A program made the position numbers and the translations under genes. A DNA stretch of 64,000 bases. Origin: Microbacterium pygmaeum. Its GTDB lineage: Bacteria; Actinomycetota; Actinomycetes; Actinomycetales; Microbacteriaceae. The DNA is taken from positions 2,728,001 to 2,792,000 of the forward strand of contig NZ_LT629692.1 of assembly GCF_900100885.1 (NCBI RefSeq), read 5' to 3'. The notes below the pieces were generated by a model. The model saw nothing but the letters and a program-made list of their open reading frames with translations, was not told the origin of the DNA and ran no database searches. Below, in pieces: positions 41,395 to 50,024 of this stretch (position 1 is its first letter; every line of letters starts with the position of its first letter).

Positions 41395-41400
41395 ACCCTA
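41395..41400 (-). promoter_or_regulatory. -10 element of fabG
   Basis: TAGGGT on the minus strand, with a predicted leader of about 27 bases carrying GCAGGAG. Confidence 0.35.
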
Positions 41401-41428
41401 GCGGCGGCCCCGAGGAGCCCCGCGCGGC

Positions 41429-41457
41429 GGTTTGACACGCCTCGCGGCCACTGGGAC
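41429..41457 (+). promoter_or_regulatory. Possible promoter of DUF4190 gene
   Basis: TTGACA (41429-41434), 17-base spacer, then GACGCT (41452-41457); the -10 is weak. Confidence 0.3.
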
Positions 41458-41487
41458 GCTGAAGTCAGTTCCACGAAAGGATCCCCC

Positions 41488-42027
41488 GTGAGCGACACCA
41501 ATCCGGACGCCACCCCGACCGACACTCCCGCACCGCCCTACGGTGCACCGCCGGCAGGCTACCCGGGCGCCCCGTCGTCCACGCCGACGCCTGCGCCCTA
41601 TGGCGCTCCGCCCGCCTACGGCGCACCCGCGCAACCCGTCGGCGCACCGCAGCCGTACGGAGCCGCTCCCCGGTCCTCTGGCAGCCCGCAGCAGCCATAC
41701 GGCGCGCCCCAGCAGCCCTACGGCGCCGCTCCGGCGTACTACGGCGCGTACGCCGGACCGAAGACGAACGTGCTCGCGGTCGTCTCGATGGTCGCCTCGA
41801 TCGTCGGCTTCATCTGGATCCTGCCGTTCATCGGATCCCTCGCCGGCGTGATCATGGGGCACATCTCGCTGCGCCAACTCGCCACGAGTGGCGAGAAGGG
41901 ACGGGGCATGGCACTGGCCGGTCTGATCGTCGGCTACGTGGGCCTGGCGTTGTTCGTCGTCGGCGCCATCGTGTTCTTCTCGTTCGTCGCGTACGCGGCC
42001 TCGCAGGGCGCTCGCTACAGCAGCTGA
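41488..42027 (+). CDS. DUF4190 membrane protein with Pro/Ala/Tyr-rich N-terminus
   Basis: 179-residue protein. Residues 1-90 are low-complexity with repeated YGAP, AYGAPAQP, QPYGA units and are probably cytoplasmic and disordered. Two membrane segments follow (NVLAVVSMVASIVGFIWILPFI and GLIVGYVGLALFVVGAIVFF) with the DUF4190 linker GVIMGHISLRQLATSGEKGRGMALAG between. Function unknown; such proteins are common in actinobacteria. Start is GTG with GAAAGGA upstream; TTGACA with a weak -10 (GACGCT) lies at 41429-41457. Confidence 0.83.
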   Translation: MSDTNPDATPTDTPAPPYGAPPAGYPGAPSSTPTPAPYGAPPAYGAPAQPVGAPQPYGAAPRSSGSPQQPYGAPQQPYGAAPAYYGAYAGPKTNVLAVVSMVASIVGFIWILPFIGSLAGVIMGHISLRQLATSGEKGRGMALAGLIVGYVGLALFVVGAIVFFSFVAYAASQGARYSS

Positions 42028-42082
42028 CGCAACGGCTGGAAACGGGTCGCGCCCACCAGACCCGGCGTACGCTTGATGCACC

Positions 42083-42478
42083 GTGAAGAGTTCGTCGATC
42101 CCACCGTCCGCGACATCGCTCCCACGCGCGCCGCAGGACGACGCGGGGGCTCGATCGAGGCGCTATCTGATCATGATGGCGATCCGCATCGCGTGCTTCG
42201 TGCTGATGGTCCTCATCACCCCGTACGGCTGGTACACCTGGCTCTTCGCGGCGGGGGCGATCGTGCTGCCGTACGTCGCCGTCGTGCTCGCGAACGTCGG
42301 GGAGGACGTGCACCGCAAGGACGCCGAGAACCCGGAGCGGGCACTGACCGCCGGTCCGGTCGCCGCCGAGCGAGCACCGGATCGGACACCGCCGGTCATC
42401 CAGATCCAGGAGACCCGCTCGATCCCCCGCACTCCCGATCAGACGAATCCGCCGGGCTCCGACGAGGATGTGCGGTGA
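42083..42478 (+). CDS. DUF3099 family membrane protein
   Basis: 131-residue protein with two close hydrophobic segments, RYLIMMAIRIACFVLMVLIT and YTWLFAAGAIVLPYVAVVLANV, then a hydrophilic Pro/Arg-rich tail. The segment arrangement matches the DUF3099 family found near fabG in actinobacteria; function unknown. Start is GTG at 42083, nine bases after TACGCT. The stop overlaps the next gene's GTG (GTGA). Confidence 0.8.
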   Translation: MKSSSIPPSATSLPRAPQDDAGARSRRYLIMMAIRIACFVLMVLITPYGWYTWLFAAGAIVLPYVAVVLANVGEDVHRKDAENPERALTAGPVAAERAPDRTPPVIQIQETRSIPRTPDQTNPPGSDEDVR

Positions 42479-42693
42479 CCGGGGTCGACCTCGATGCGAA
42501 GTGCTCCCGCGCCGGCTGCCGCGCGGAGGCGCACTGGCGGATCGAGTGGCGCAATCCGCGCATCCACGCAGAGGATCGGCGGAAGGTGTGGGCCGCGTGC
42601 GATGAACACCGCGAATTCCTGCGCGACTACCTGGCCGCGCGCGAGTTCCCCGTGTCGGTCGCGCCGCTCCATCCCACACCGGAGCCGTCGTGA
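42475..42693 (+). CDS. Small cysteine-containing protein between DUF3099 and SURF1
   Basis: 72 residues, starting at the GTG of a GTGA overlap with the previous stop and ending on another GTGA overlap with the SURF1 gene. CSRAGC and CDEH (Cys-x4-Cys, later Cys-x2-His) could bind a metal, and WRIEWRNPRIHAE is conserved-looking. I recognise no characterised family; homologues in related genomes are often left as hypothetical. Tight coupling to SURF1 suggests a role in cytochrome oxidase biogenesis or metal handling, by location only. Confidence 0.75.
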   Translation: MTGVDLDAKCSRAGCRAEAHWRIEWRNPRIHAEDRRKVWAACDEHREFLRDYLAAREFPVSVAPLHPTPEPS

Positions 42694-43586
42694 GTCGCGC
42701 AGCGGCGCCGGCGGCGGTGCGCTGGACGGCGTATGCAGCGGTGGCCGTCGTGTTCGCGATCGCCTGCGGGTTCCTGTCGAACTGGCAGTTCACCCGCAAC
42801 GCGGAGCGCTCCGAACAGCTCGCCCTGGTCGAGGCCAACTACGACGCCGCGCCCATGGCGCTGGATGATCTGATTCCACCCGGCTCCACGCTCACCCCCG
42901 CCGATCAGTGGCAGCCCGTCGAAGTCTCCGGTCGATACCTGAATGACCAACAGCTGCTCGTGCGCAACCGCGCGCACGGCGGGACCGCGGCGTTCGAGGT
43001 CCTCGTGCCGTTCCAGCTCGACGACGGTCGCGTGCTGCTGATCGACCGAGGCTGGGTCGCGCCGGGCGAGCAGCAGCGAGCTCCGGATGCCATCCCCGGC
43101 GCCCCGGACGGTCAGGTCACCGTGATCGCACGCGTGCGGCCCGGTGAACAGCTGCCCTCATCCGGTCGCTCAGCCGACGACGGGCAGGTGCCCTCCATCA
43201 ACCTGCCGCTCATCGCCGATGTCATCGAACCGGCAGCCGGGGAGCGTCTCGAGCAGAGCGCCTTCGGGATCCTGGTCTCCGAGGATCCCGCGCCGACCGC
43301 CAGGCCGACCGCCCTGGAGTCTCCCTCCGAGGACCCGGGACCACACCTCTCCTACGCGATCCAGTGGATCCTGTTCGCCATCATGGGCTTCGTCTTCATC
43401 GGCTACATCATCCGCACCGAGCTGAAGTACCGCCGGGAGGATCGGGAGGACGCGCTGGAGCGCGATGAGGCCGGTCCTCCGCCCCCGTCATCCGACGATG
43501 TTCCGCGGTCGCTGCGCAGACCGCCGCGCCCGCGCGATCGCGACATGAGCGACGAGGACGCGATCCTCGACAACGCCGGCCGCTGA
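42690..43586 (+). CDS. SURF1-family cytochrome oxidase assembly protein
   Basis: 298-residue membrane protein with one helix near each end (WTAYAAVAVVFAIACGFLSNWQF, and YAIQWILFAIMGFVFIGYII about residues 215-235) around a periplasmic beta domain. SURF1 signatures are WQPVEVSGRYLNDQQLLVRNR and LLIDRGWVAPGEQQ. It assists heme A insertion or assembly of aa3-type oxidases; ctaA and ctaB lie elsewhere in this window. The C-terminal 60 residues are an acidic/basic tail. GTG start overlaps the small gene before. Confidence 0.88.
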   Translation: MSRAAAPAAVRWTAYAAVAVVFAIACGFLSNWQFTRNAERSEQLALVEANYDAAPMALDDLIPPGSTLTPADQWQPVEVSGRYLNDQQLLVRNRAHGGTAAFEVLVPFQLDDGRVLLIDRGWVAPGEQQRAPDAIPGAPDGQVTVIARVRPGEQLPSSGRSADDGQVPSINLPLIADVIEPAAGERLEQSAFGILVSEDPAPTARPTALESPSEDPGPHLSYAIQWILFAIMGFVFIGYIIRTELKYRREDREDALERDEAGPPPPSSDDVPRSLRRPPRPRDRDMSDEDAILDNAGR

Positions 43587-43596
43587 GCGAGGCTGG

Positions 43597-45195
43597 TCAC
43601 GCGAGCGTGATCAAGTCCTGGTATTCGCGGTTCCAGATGTCCTCGACGCCGTCCGGCAGGATCAGCACCCGCTCCGGGTTGAGCGCCATGACAGCGCCCT
43701 CATCATGGGAGACGAGGACGACGGCGCCCTCGTAGTGCGCGAGCGCGCCGAGGATCTCTTCGCGCGAAGCGGGATCCAGGTTGTTGGTCGGCTCGTCCAG
43801 CAGCAGCATGTTCGCGCTGGAGACCACCAGCGTCGCCAGGGACAGACGGGTCTTCTCGCCGCCGGAGAGGACGCCCGCCGGCTTGAGCACGTCATCGCCG
43901 GTGAACAGGAACGAGCCGAGCACCTTGCGCGCCTCGGTGGCGGTGATGTCCGGCGCGGCGGACATCATGTTCTCCAGGACGGAGCGGTTGACGTCGAGGT
44001 TCTCGTGCTCCTGCGCGTAGTAGCCGATCTTGAGTCCGTGACCGGGTTCGAGCTGACCCGTATCGGGGTCGTCGACGCCCGCGAGGATCCGCAGCAGCGT
44101 GGTCTTGCCCGCGCCGTTGAATCCGAGGATCACGACCTTCGATCCCCGGTCGATCGCCAGGTCGACGTCCGTGAAGATCTCCAGCGACCCGTACGACTTC
44201 GACAGCCCGGTCGCCATGAGCGGCGTCTTCCCGCACGGCGCCGGCTTCGGGAAGCGCAGCTTGGCGACGCGCTCCTCCTGCCGCACATCGTCGAGACCGG
44301 ACAGCATCTTCTCGGCACGCGCGACCATCTGATGCGCCGCGGCGGCCTTGGATGCCTTGGCACCGAAGCGGGCGGCCTGCAGCTGCAGTTGGGTGGCCTT
44401 CTTCTCGACGTTGACGCGCTCCTTCTTGCGGCGCTCCTCGTCGGCCACCCGCTGGCGCAGGTAGTTCTTCCAGTTCATGTTGTAGACGTCGATGACCTGG
44501 CGGTTCGCATCGAGGTAGAACACGCGATTGACGGTTTCGCCGACGAGCTCGACGTCGTGGCTGATCACGATCAGCCCGCCCTTGTAGTTCTTCAGGAATT
44601 CGCGCAGCCACACGACGCTGTCGGCGTCCAGGTGGTTGGTCGGCTCGTCGAGGATCATCGAGTCGGCGTCGCTGAACAGGATGCGGGCGAGCTCGATGCG
44701 CCGCCGCTGACCACCGGACAATGTGCTGAGAGGCTGATCGAGGAGTCGATCGGGCAGCGAGAGGTTGTGCGAGATCGTCGCCGCCTCCGCCTCGGCGGTG
44801 TAGCCGCCGAGCGCCTCGAAGCGTTCCGTGAGGTGCGCGTAGCGCTTCATCGCCTTCGCCGCGATCTTCTCGTCGCCGTCACCCATCGCCTGCGCGGCGT
44901 CGTTCATCTCGATCGCGAGCGTGCCGAGACCACGAGCATCGAGGATGCGTGTGCGCGCGAGCATCGACGGATCGCCCGAGCGCGGGTCCTGCGGCAGGTA
45001 GCCGAGCTCTCCGCTCGTGTCGACGCGCCCGTGAGCCGGCAGCAGATCACCGGCGAGCACCTTGGTGAGCGTGGTCTTGCCGGCACCATTGCGGCCGACG
45101 AGCCCCACCTTGTCACCCGGTGAGACGCGGAACGAGACGTCCGCCATGAGTACGCGGGCACCCACGCGGATCTCGAGGTCGTGCACGGCGAGCAC
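43597..45195 (-). CDS. ABC-F family ATPase (translation factor type)
   Basis: 532-residue soluble protein with two ABC domains and no membrane segments. Walker A sites are GRNGAGKTTLTKVLAG and GFNGAGKTTLLRILAG; the signatures are LSGGQRRRIELARIL and LSGGEKTRLSLATLV; Walker B motifs are MILDEPTNHLD and LLLDEPTNNLD. The linker between domains is rich in Arg/Lys. ABC-F proteins act on stalled ribosomes or give antibiotic resistance; this one is closest in look to housekeeping members. GTG at 45195 is chosen over the next in-frame GTG; no strong Shine-Dalgarno is present. Confidence 0.9.
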   Translation of the reverse strand: MLAVHDLEIRVGARVLMADVSFRVSPGDKVGLVGRNGAGKTTLTKVLAGDLLPAHGRVDTSGELGYLPQDPRSGDPSMLARTRILDARGLGTLAIEMNDAAQAMGDGDEKIAAKAMKRYAHLTERFEALGGYTAEAEAATISHNLSLPDRLLDQPLSTLSGGQRRRIELARILFSDADSMILDEPTNHLDADSVVWLREFLKNYKGGLIVISHDVELVGETVNRVFYLDANRQVIDVYNMNWKNYLRQRVADEERRKKERVNVEKKATQLQLQAARFGAKASKAAAAHQMVARAEKMLSGLDDVRQEERVAKLRFPKPAPCGKTPLMATGLSKSYGSLEIFTDVDLAIDRGSKVVILGFNGAGKTTLLRILAGVDDPDTGQLEPGHGLKIGYYAQEHENLDVNRSVLENMMSAAPDITATEARKVLGSFLFTGDDVLKPAGVLSGGEKTRLSLATLVVSSANMLLLDEPTNNLDPASREEILGALAHYEGAVVLVSHDEGAVMALNPERVLILPDGVEDIWNREYQDLITLA

Positions 45196-45252
45196 AGCGA
45201 ATGTCCGTTTCGTCGGTGGAGAAGGTGAGAGTGGGCGACTGCCCAAGCCTCC

Positions 45253-45259
45253 TAGTATA
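45253..45259. promoter_or_regulatory. Overlapping divergent -10 elements (ABC-F / bioY)
   Basis: The minus strand reads TATACT (45259-45254) and the plus strand TAGTAT (45253-45258), nearly coincident. They are flanked by GCCTCC (45247) and GGAGGC (45265) arms. Confidence 0.55.
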
Positions 45260-45310
45260 AGTCGGGAGGCCCACCCTCCCTTCCCGCGGGCCGCTCGCCG
45301 AAGGAGATCC

Positions 45311-45961
45311 ATGTCCCTCACCGCCGCCCCGAGTCCTGCCCTTCCCGTTCCCGGCCGCCGAGTCCTGGCCGACCTGATCGCCCGCCCGTCCACGCGGGCA
45401 CGCGCCTTCGCCGTCGATGCGGCGCTGGTGCTGGCTGGGGTGGCGGTCGTGGCGCTCCTGGCGAAGGTGTCGTTCTTCATCGGCCCGATCCCGATCACGG
45501 GGCAGACCCTCGGCGTCATCGTGGTCGGCGCGGCACTGGGCGCGGCGCGCGGCGCAGCGAGCCTGACGACCTACCTGCTGCTGGGTCTGGCCGGTCTTCC
45601 GATCTTCGCGGGCCCGATCGCCGGTCCCCTCTACGTCCTGTCGCCGTCCTTCGGATTCATCCTCGGCTTCATCCCGGCGGCGTTCGTCGCCGGGTGGTTC
45701 GCCCAGCGCGCCTGGGACCGCAAGCCCGCCCTGGCCTTCATCGGCTTCGTGGCCGCGAGCATCATCCCTTTCGTGATCGGCGTGCCCTACATGGCGTTCA
45801 TCCTGTCCGCGGTGCTCGGGCAGGACGTCACGGTGGCCTCCGTGCTGGCGGCCGGGGTGCTGCCGTTCATCGTCCCCGGAATCATCAAGGCGGCCTTCGC
45901 GGCGATGCTGGTGCCCGCCACCTGGGCGCTCGTGCGCCGCGCGGACGCACACAAGAACTGA
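45311..45961 (+). CDS. bioY: Biotin transporter substrate-binding component BioY
   Basis: 216-residue membrane protein, S component of an energy-coupling-factor biotin transporter. Six hydrophobic segments and the BioY motifs ITGQTLGVIVVGAALGAARGAAS and GPIAGPLYVLSPSFGFILGFI are visible. No bioM/bioN partner genes are adjacent, so it may act alone or with shared ECF modules. Strong Shine-Dalgarno AAGGAGA before ATG 45311. Biotin is needed by the AccA1-type carboxylase encoded here. No biotin-repressor palindrome was recognised in the leader. Confidence 0.92.
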   Translation: MSLTAAPSPALPVPGRRVLADLIARPSTRARAFAVDAALVLAGVAVVALLAKVSFFIGPIPITGQTLGVIVVGAALGAARGAASLTTYLLLGLAGLPIFAGPIAGPLYVLSPSFGFILGFIPAAFVAGWFAQRAWDRKPALAFIGFVAASIIPFVIGVPYMAFILSAVLGQDVTVASVLAAGVLPFIVPGIIKAAFAAMLVPATWALVRRADAHKN

Positions 45962-45966
45962 GCGCC

Positions 45967-46010
45967 GCACCGAGAACGCCCCGACCGGCCGGTCGGGGCG
46001 TTCTCGGTGC
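45967..46010. terminator. 44-bp perfect palindrome, bidirectional terminator
   Basis: The arms begin GCACCGAGAACGCCCCGACC and are exactly complementary (20 bp) around the four-base centre GGCC. It lies between the convergent bioY and siderophore-binding protein genes. Confidence 0.85.
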
Positions 46011-46036
46011 AGCGCAATCCGCTGCGGGTCCGGGTC

Positions 46037-47068
46037 TCAGCCCTGCGCGACCGCGGTCGCCGCGGCGAGCTTGTCGACCAGCGTCGGCAGCAGCCAGGGC
46101 AGTGTGAGGGCGGTGGGCGAGACGGCGCTCGCGTTCTCGGCGCCGACCACGTCAGCCACGGCGCCCTTCTTCACGGCAGGGATCAGCTGGCCCCGGTCGG
46201 AGCCGAGGAACTCGTCGAGGGTAGCCTGTTCCTCGGCCTGCGTGAGGATCACATCGGCATCGATCTTGTCGAGGTTCTCGTAGCTGACGGTCGTGTAGAA
46301 GGTCCCCTCACCGGCGTCGAGGGCGGTGACGCTCTCGGGCGTGGCGAAGCCGAGGTCTTCGAGGATCTCGACACGGGAATCGGCCGGCAGGTACATGTAG
46401 AAGGTGTCCACGTCGTCGTCGATGTAGGCGATCGACGTGCCGGCGAACTCCGGGTGCGCGGCAGCGGCCTCGGCGACGGTCTGATCCAGCTCGTCCAGCA
46501 GCGCGTCGGCCTCATCGACCAGGCCGAGCGACTCGCCGGTGATCGAGATGACGTCGCGCCACGGCGTCGTCCACGGAGCGTCAGGGTAGGCGACGACCGG
46601 GATGCCCGCCGCGGTGACCGCGTCGTACTCGTCCTGGGTGATACCCGAGTAGGGTGCCAGCAGCACATCCGGATCAGCCGCCAGCAGTTCTTCCACAGAG
46701 ATCTCGGCCGCCGATGAGTCGAGGATGACCGGTGCATCGCCGCCGAGCTCCTCGATGGCATCGGAGATCCACGGCGGCATCCGGTCATCGCCGCCGGAGT
46801 AGTCGTCGGACGGGATGGCCACCGGCGCCACGCCCAGGGCCAGTACGGCATCGGTGGCACCCCACCCCCAGGTTGCGATGCGTTCCGGCGCCGACTCGAT
46901 CACCGTATCGCCGAGCGCCGATGCGATCGTCACGGGGAACGCCGCCGCGTCCCCTCCCGCGCTGGCCGTCGATGTCGGGGTGCCGGTGCCGGCGCAGCCG
47001 GCAAGGGACAGCGCTGCGACCCCGGTGGCGGCCAGGGCCAGGAGCAACCTCGTGTGCGTGCGGATCAT
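46037..47068 (-). CDS. Iron-siderophore ABC transporter substrate-binding lipoprotein
   Basis: 343-residue lipoprotein with a signal peptide and lipobox SLAGC (Cys25). The fold is that of FepB/FhuD-type (PF01497) binding proteins: ESAPERIATWGWGATDAVLALGV near residues 58-80, DPDVLLAPYSGITQDEYDAV and TPWRDVISITGESLG are typical. It captures a ferric siderophore outside the cell and delivers it to the permeases encoded upstream. Last gene of the operon, 66 bases after the ATPase gene, with its own Shine-Dalgarno (GAGAAAGGA). Confidence 0.9.
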   Translation of the reverse strand: MIRTHTRLLLALAATGVAALSLAGCAGTGTPTSTASAGGDAAAFPVTIASALGDTVIESAPERIATWGWGATDAVLALGVAPVAIPSDDYSGGDDRMPPWISDAIEELGGDAPVILDSSAAEISVEELLAADPDVLLAPYSGITQDEYDAVTAAGIPVVAYPDAPWTTPWRDVISITGESLGLVDEADALLDELDQTVAEAAAAHPEFAGTSIAYIDDDVDTFYMYLPADSRVEILEDLGFATPESVTALDAGEGTFYTTVSYENLDKIDADVILTQAEEQATLDEFLGSDRGQLIPAVKKGAVADVVGAENASAVSPTALTLPWLLPTLVDKLAAATAVAQG

Positions 47069-47134
47069 GTCTGTGGGTCCTTTCTCCAGGTGATGAACAG
47101 GTGGTGGGGTCGGTGGGTGAATGGGCTCGGTGCT

Positions 47135-47968
47135 TCAGCCCCGGTCGGCCGCCGCGTGCGCGCCGCCGGGTACCGGGATGACCAGCGGGGTCTGGGTCAG
47201 CGGGTCGGGCATCACGAGCGCCTCGAGCGCGAACGCCTCGGCGACGACCTGCGAGGTCAGCACATCTCGTGGCGCGCCCTGGGTGACGATGCGCCCCTGC
47301 GACATCACCACGAGCTCGTCGGCGTACCGCGCCGCCAGATTGAGATCGTGTAGGACGACCACGATCGTGGTGCCTCGGCTGCGATTCAGCTCGCGCAGCA
47401 GATCGAGCACCTCGATCTGGTGGCTCAGGTCCAGGAACGTCGTCGGCTCGTCCAGCAGCAGGATCTGCGGATCCTGCGCCAGCGCCATCGCGATCCAGAC
47501 TCGCTGGCGCTGCCCTCCGGACAGGTCGCCGACGGGCCGGTCGGCCAATTCGGTGACGCCCGTCCACGCCATCGCCTCGTCGACGTGAGCGGCGTCGGCC
47601 GCGTTCCAGCGCTGAAAGACGCCTCGATGCGGATGCCTGCCTCGCGAGACGAGGTCGGCGACGGAGAGTCCGTCCGGAGCGGTCGGATGCTGCGGCAGCA
47701 ACCCCACCGTCCGCGCGAACCGGCGGCGGGCGATGGTCGAGACGTCCACGTCATCGAGCTCCACCGTGCCGCCAAGTGGCGCGCGCAGGCGCGCGAGCAC
47801 TCCGAGCAGCGTCGATTTCCCGCAGGCGTTGGCGCCGATGATCATCGTGATCCGGCCGGGAGTGATCTCCAGATCGAGGTCCTCGATGACTCGGCGGCCC
47901 GGATAGCCGGCATGCAGCTTCCGTGCGCTCAGGCGCGGGAGCGTGCGCAGTGCGGAATCGACGGTCAC
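47135..47968 (-). CDS. Iron-siderophore ABC transporter ATPase (FecE/FepC type)
   Basis: 277-residue ATPase energising siderophore import. Walker A GANACGKSTLL (about residues 41-51), Q-loop LLPQHPTAPDGLSV, signature LSGGQRQRVWIAMALAQDP and Walker B LLLDEPTTFLDL with HDLNLAARYAD are canonical for iron-siderophore ATPases. The GTG at 47968 overlaps the preceding permease stop (GTGA) and has AAAGGA upstream. Confidence 0.92.
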   Translation of the reverse strand: MTVDSALRTLPRLSARKLHAGYPGRRVIEDLDLEITPGRITMIIGANACGKSTLLGVLARLRAPLGGTVELDDVDVSTIARRRFARTVGLLPQHPTAPDGLSVADLVSRGRHPHRGVFQRWNAADAAHVDEAMAWTGVTELADRPVGDLSGGQRQRVWIAMALAQDPQILLLDEPTTFLDLSHQIEVLDLLRELNRSRGTTIVVVLHDLNLAARYADELVVMSQGRIVTQGAPRDVLTSQVVAEAFALEALVMPDPLTQTPLVIPVPGGAHAAADRG

Positions 47969-49017
47969 AGGTGACGTCCTTTCGATGAGGCCAGGAGCCA
48001 GAGCAGGAACACCGCGCCGACAGCGCCGGTCACGACGCCGACCGGGAGTTGGAGGCCCGGAATGGCGAACTGTGCGACCAGGTCGCTGGCAGCCAGCAGG
48101 GACGCGCCGATCACCGCGCTGGTGCCCAGACCGATCGCGGCGCCGCCCAGCAGCGGGCGGGCGATCGCCGGCGCGCACAGCGCGATGAAGGAGATCGGCC
48201 CGACGAACGCGCACGTCACCGCGGTGAGGAGCACCGCTGACAGGACGACGATCACGCGGACGCGCACGGGCCGAACCCCCAGGCCAGTGGCTGCAGGCGA
48301 CCCGAGCTGGATGAGGGGCAGCCACCGTGCGGACGCGACGAGAGCGGGCGTGACCAGAAGCAGCACTGCCGCCACTGTGGCGACCTGCCACCACGGCGTC
48401 GATGACAGGCTGCCGGTGAGCCAGAGCAGCGCCATCTCGGTCTGCTCGATCTTCGCGCGCACCATCAGGAAGTCGATCACGGCGATGCACAGGAAGGACA
48501 GGCCGACACCCGCGAGGATCAGCCGGTAGCCGGCGTCCAGCTGCGCGCGCCCGGCCAGCAGCAGGAGCGCCGCAACTGCCATGCCGCCGGCGAACGCCGC
48601 GACGGCGAGCAGGGGTCCGGTGGTCCCGATCACGACGAGCGCGAAAACGGCCGCCACGCCGCTGCCGCCCGATATGCCCAGCAGATCGGGGCTGGCCAGC
48701 GGATTGCCGAGCAGCCCCTGCAGCAGCGCACCGGCGACGCCGAGCGCAGCGCCGGCCACCAGCGCCATCATCAGCCGCGGCATCCTCACCTGGAACAGCA
48801 CGTAGCTCTCCGCGCGCGACCCGCCGCCCCACATCGTCTGCCACAGCTGGGCGGGCGAGAGCGGGTAGTCGCCGAGCGACAGCGCGAGCACCGCGAGCAC
48901 TACAGCGACCGCGATCGCACAGGAGAGCACGATCGTCTTGCGGCGCCGGGCCCGACGTCGCACGGCGTCGACGGCGGGCGGGACGGACGCGAGCGCGACC
49001 AGCTCCACGACGCTCAC
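47965..49017 (-). CDS. Iron-siderophore ABC permease (FecCD type), second
   Basis: 350-residue permease with about nine membrane segments. FecCD signatures are QVRMPRLMMALVAGAALGVAGALLQGLLGNPLASPDLLGI and VGPISFIALCAPAIARPLLG (shown in parts here only as markers). It forms a heterodimer with the first permease. GTG at 49017 overlaps the upstream stop; the N-terminal 30 residues are basic and Arg-rich before the first helix. Confidence 0.9.
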   Translation of the reverse strand: MSVVELVALASVPPAVDAVRRRARRRKTIVLSCAIAVAVVLAVLALSLGDYPLSPAQLWQTMWGGGSRAESYVLFQVRMPRLMMALVAGAALGVAGALLQGLLGNPLASPDLLGISGGSGVAAVFALVVIGTTGPLLAVAAFAGGMAVAALLLLAGRAQLDAGYRLILAGVGLSFLCIAVIDFLMVRAKIEQTEMALLWLTGSLSSTPWWQVATVAAVLLLVTPALVASARWLPLIQLGSPAATGLGVRPVRVRVIVVLSAVLLTAVTCAFVGPISFIALCAPAIARPLLGGAAIGLGTSAVIGASLLAASDLVAQFAIPGLQLPVGVVTGAVGAVFLLWLLASSKGRHL

Positions 49018-50024
49018 AGCACCATCTGCCGTCGACGGGACACCAGTCCGATGAGCACCGGCGCACCGACGAAGGCGACGACGATTCCGGCCTGCACTTC
49101 GCCGGGCAGCGCGATGACGCGTCCGAGGACATCCGCGAGCAGCAGCACGCTCGCCCCGGCCGGGACGGCCAGGACCAGGAGGCGTCGGTAGTCGCTGCCG
49201 ACGACGGCGCGCAGTGCATGCGGGACGAGGAGGCCGAGGAACACGATCGGTCCGGCGATCGCGGTCGCACCGCCGCACAGCAGCACGGTCGCGAGGATCC
49301 CCACCGCCCGTGTGCGGCCGACGTCGTGACCCAGGCCGCTGGCCGTGTCCTCTCCGAGCGCGATCAGGTCCAGGCCTCGGCCGCACAGCAGCGCGAGGAG
49401 CACGCCGATGAGCACAGGGATGCCCACCGTCGCCACCGAGTCGAGGCCCCGCGCGGCGAGCCCGCCGACTGCCCAGTACCGGTAGACATCCAGCGCGACA
49501 GTCTGGGTCGTCAGGATGAGCGTCGTGACAGCGGTGAGCCCGGCGGTCACGGCCGCGCCGGTCAGTGCGAGCTTCGCCGGATTCCCGCCGTCCGGCCCAC
49601 GAGCCCCGATCAACGCGACCACGACCGCGGCGACGGCCGCACCGGCGAACGCGAACCAGATGAAGCCGCGCGGGCTGGCGATGCCCAGCAGCGTGATCGC
49701 GCCCAGCACCGCGACAGACGCACCGGCATTCACACCGAGCAGACCCGGATCCGCGAGCGGATTGCGGGTGAGCCCCTGCATAACGGTTCCGGCCAGCGCC
49801 AGCGCGCCGCCGGCGACGATGCCGATCACCGTTCGCGGCACCCGCTGGGTGAGCACGACGATGTGATCGGCGTTGTCCGGGTCCGGCCGCAGCAGCGCGT
49901 CGATCACGACAGCCGGCGCGACCGGCCGTGCGCCCACACCGAGGCTGAGGGCCACGGTGATCACGAGCAGCGCCAGCATCCCGATCAGGACGAGTCCGAA
50001 CCGCAGACGCGACGATCGGGTCAT
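49014..50024 (-). CDS. Iron-siderophore ABC permease (FecCD type), first
   Basis: 336-residue permease, about nine to ten membrane segments. RVPRTVIGIVAGGALALAG, MQGLTRNPLADPGLLGVNAG and PIVFLGLLVPHALRAVVG are the family motifs, the last including the ATPase coupling region. ATG at 50024 overlaps the SIP gene stop by four bases (ATGA), which favours this start over an upstream in-frame ATG. Confidence 0.9.
   Translation of the reverse strand: MTRSSRLRFGLVLIGMLALLVITVALSLGVGARPVAPAVVIDALLRPDPDNADHIVVLTQRVPRTVIGIVAGGALALAGTVMQGLTRNPLADPGLLGVNAGASVAVLGAITLLGIASPRGFIWFAFAGAAVAAVVVALIGARGPDGGNPAKLALTGAAVTAGLTAVTTLILTTQTVALDVYRYWAVGGLAARGLDSVATVGIPVLIGVLLALLCGRGLDLIALGEDTASGLGHDVGRTRAVGILATVLLCGGATAIAGPIVFLGLLVPHALRAVVGSDYRRLLVLAVPAGASVLLLADVLGRVIALPGEVQAGIVVAFVGAPVLIGLVSRRRQMVL

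Noticed and set aside
45196..45310. Biotin-repressor operator in the bioY leader
   Set aside because: No BirA- or BioQ-like palindrome could be seen; only the GC-rich arms around the -10 elements.
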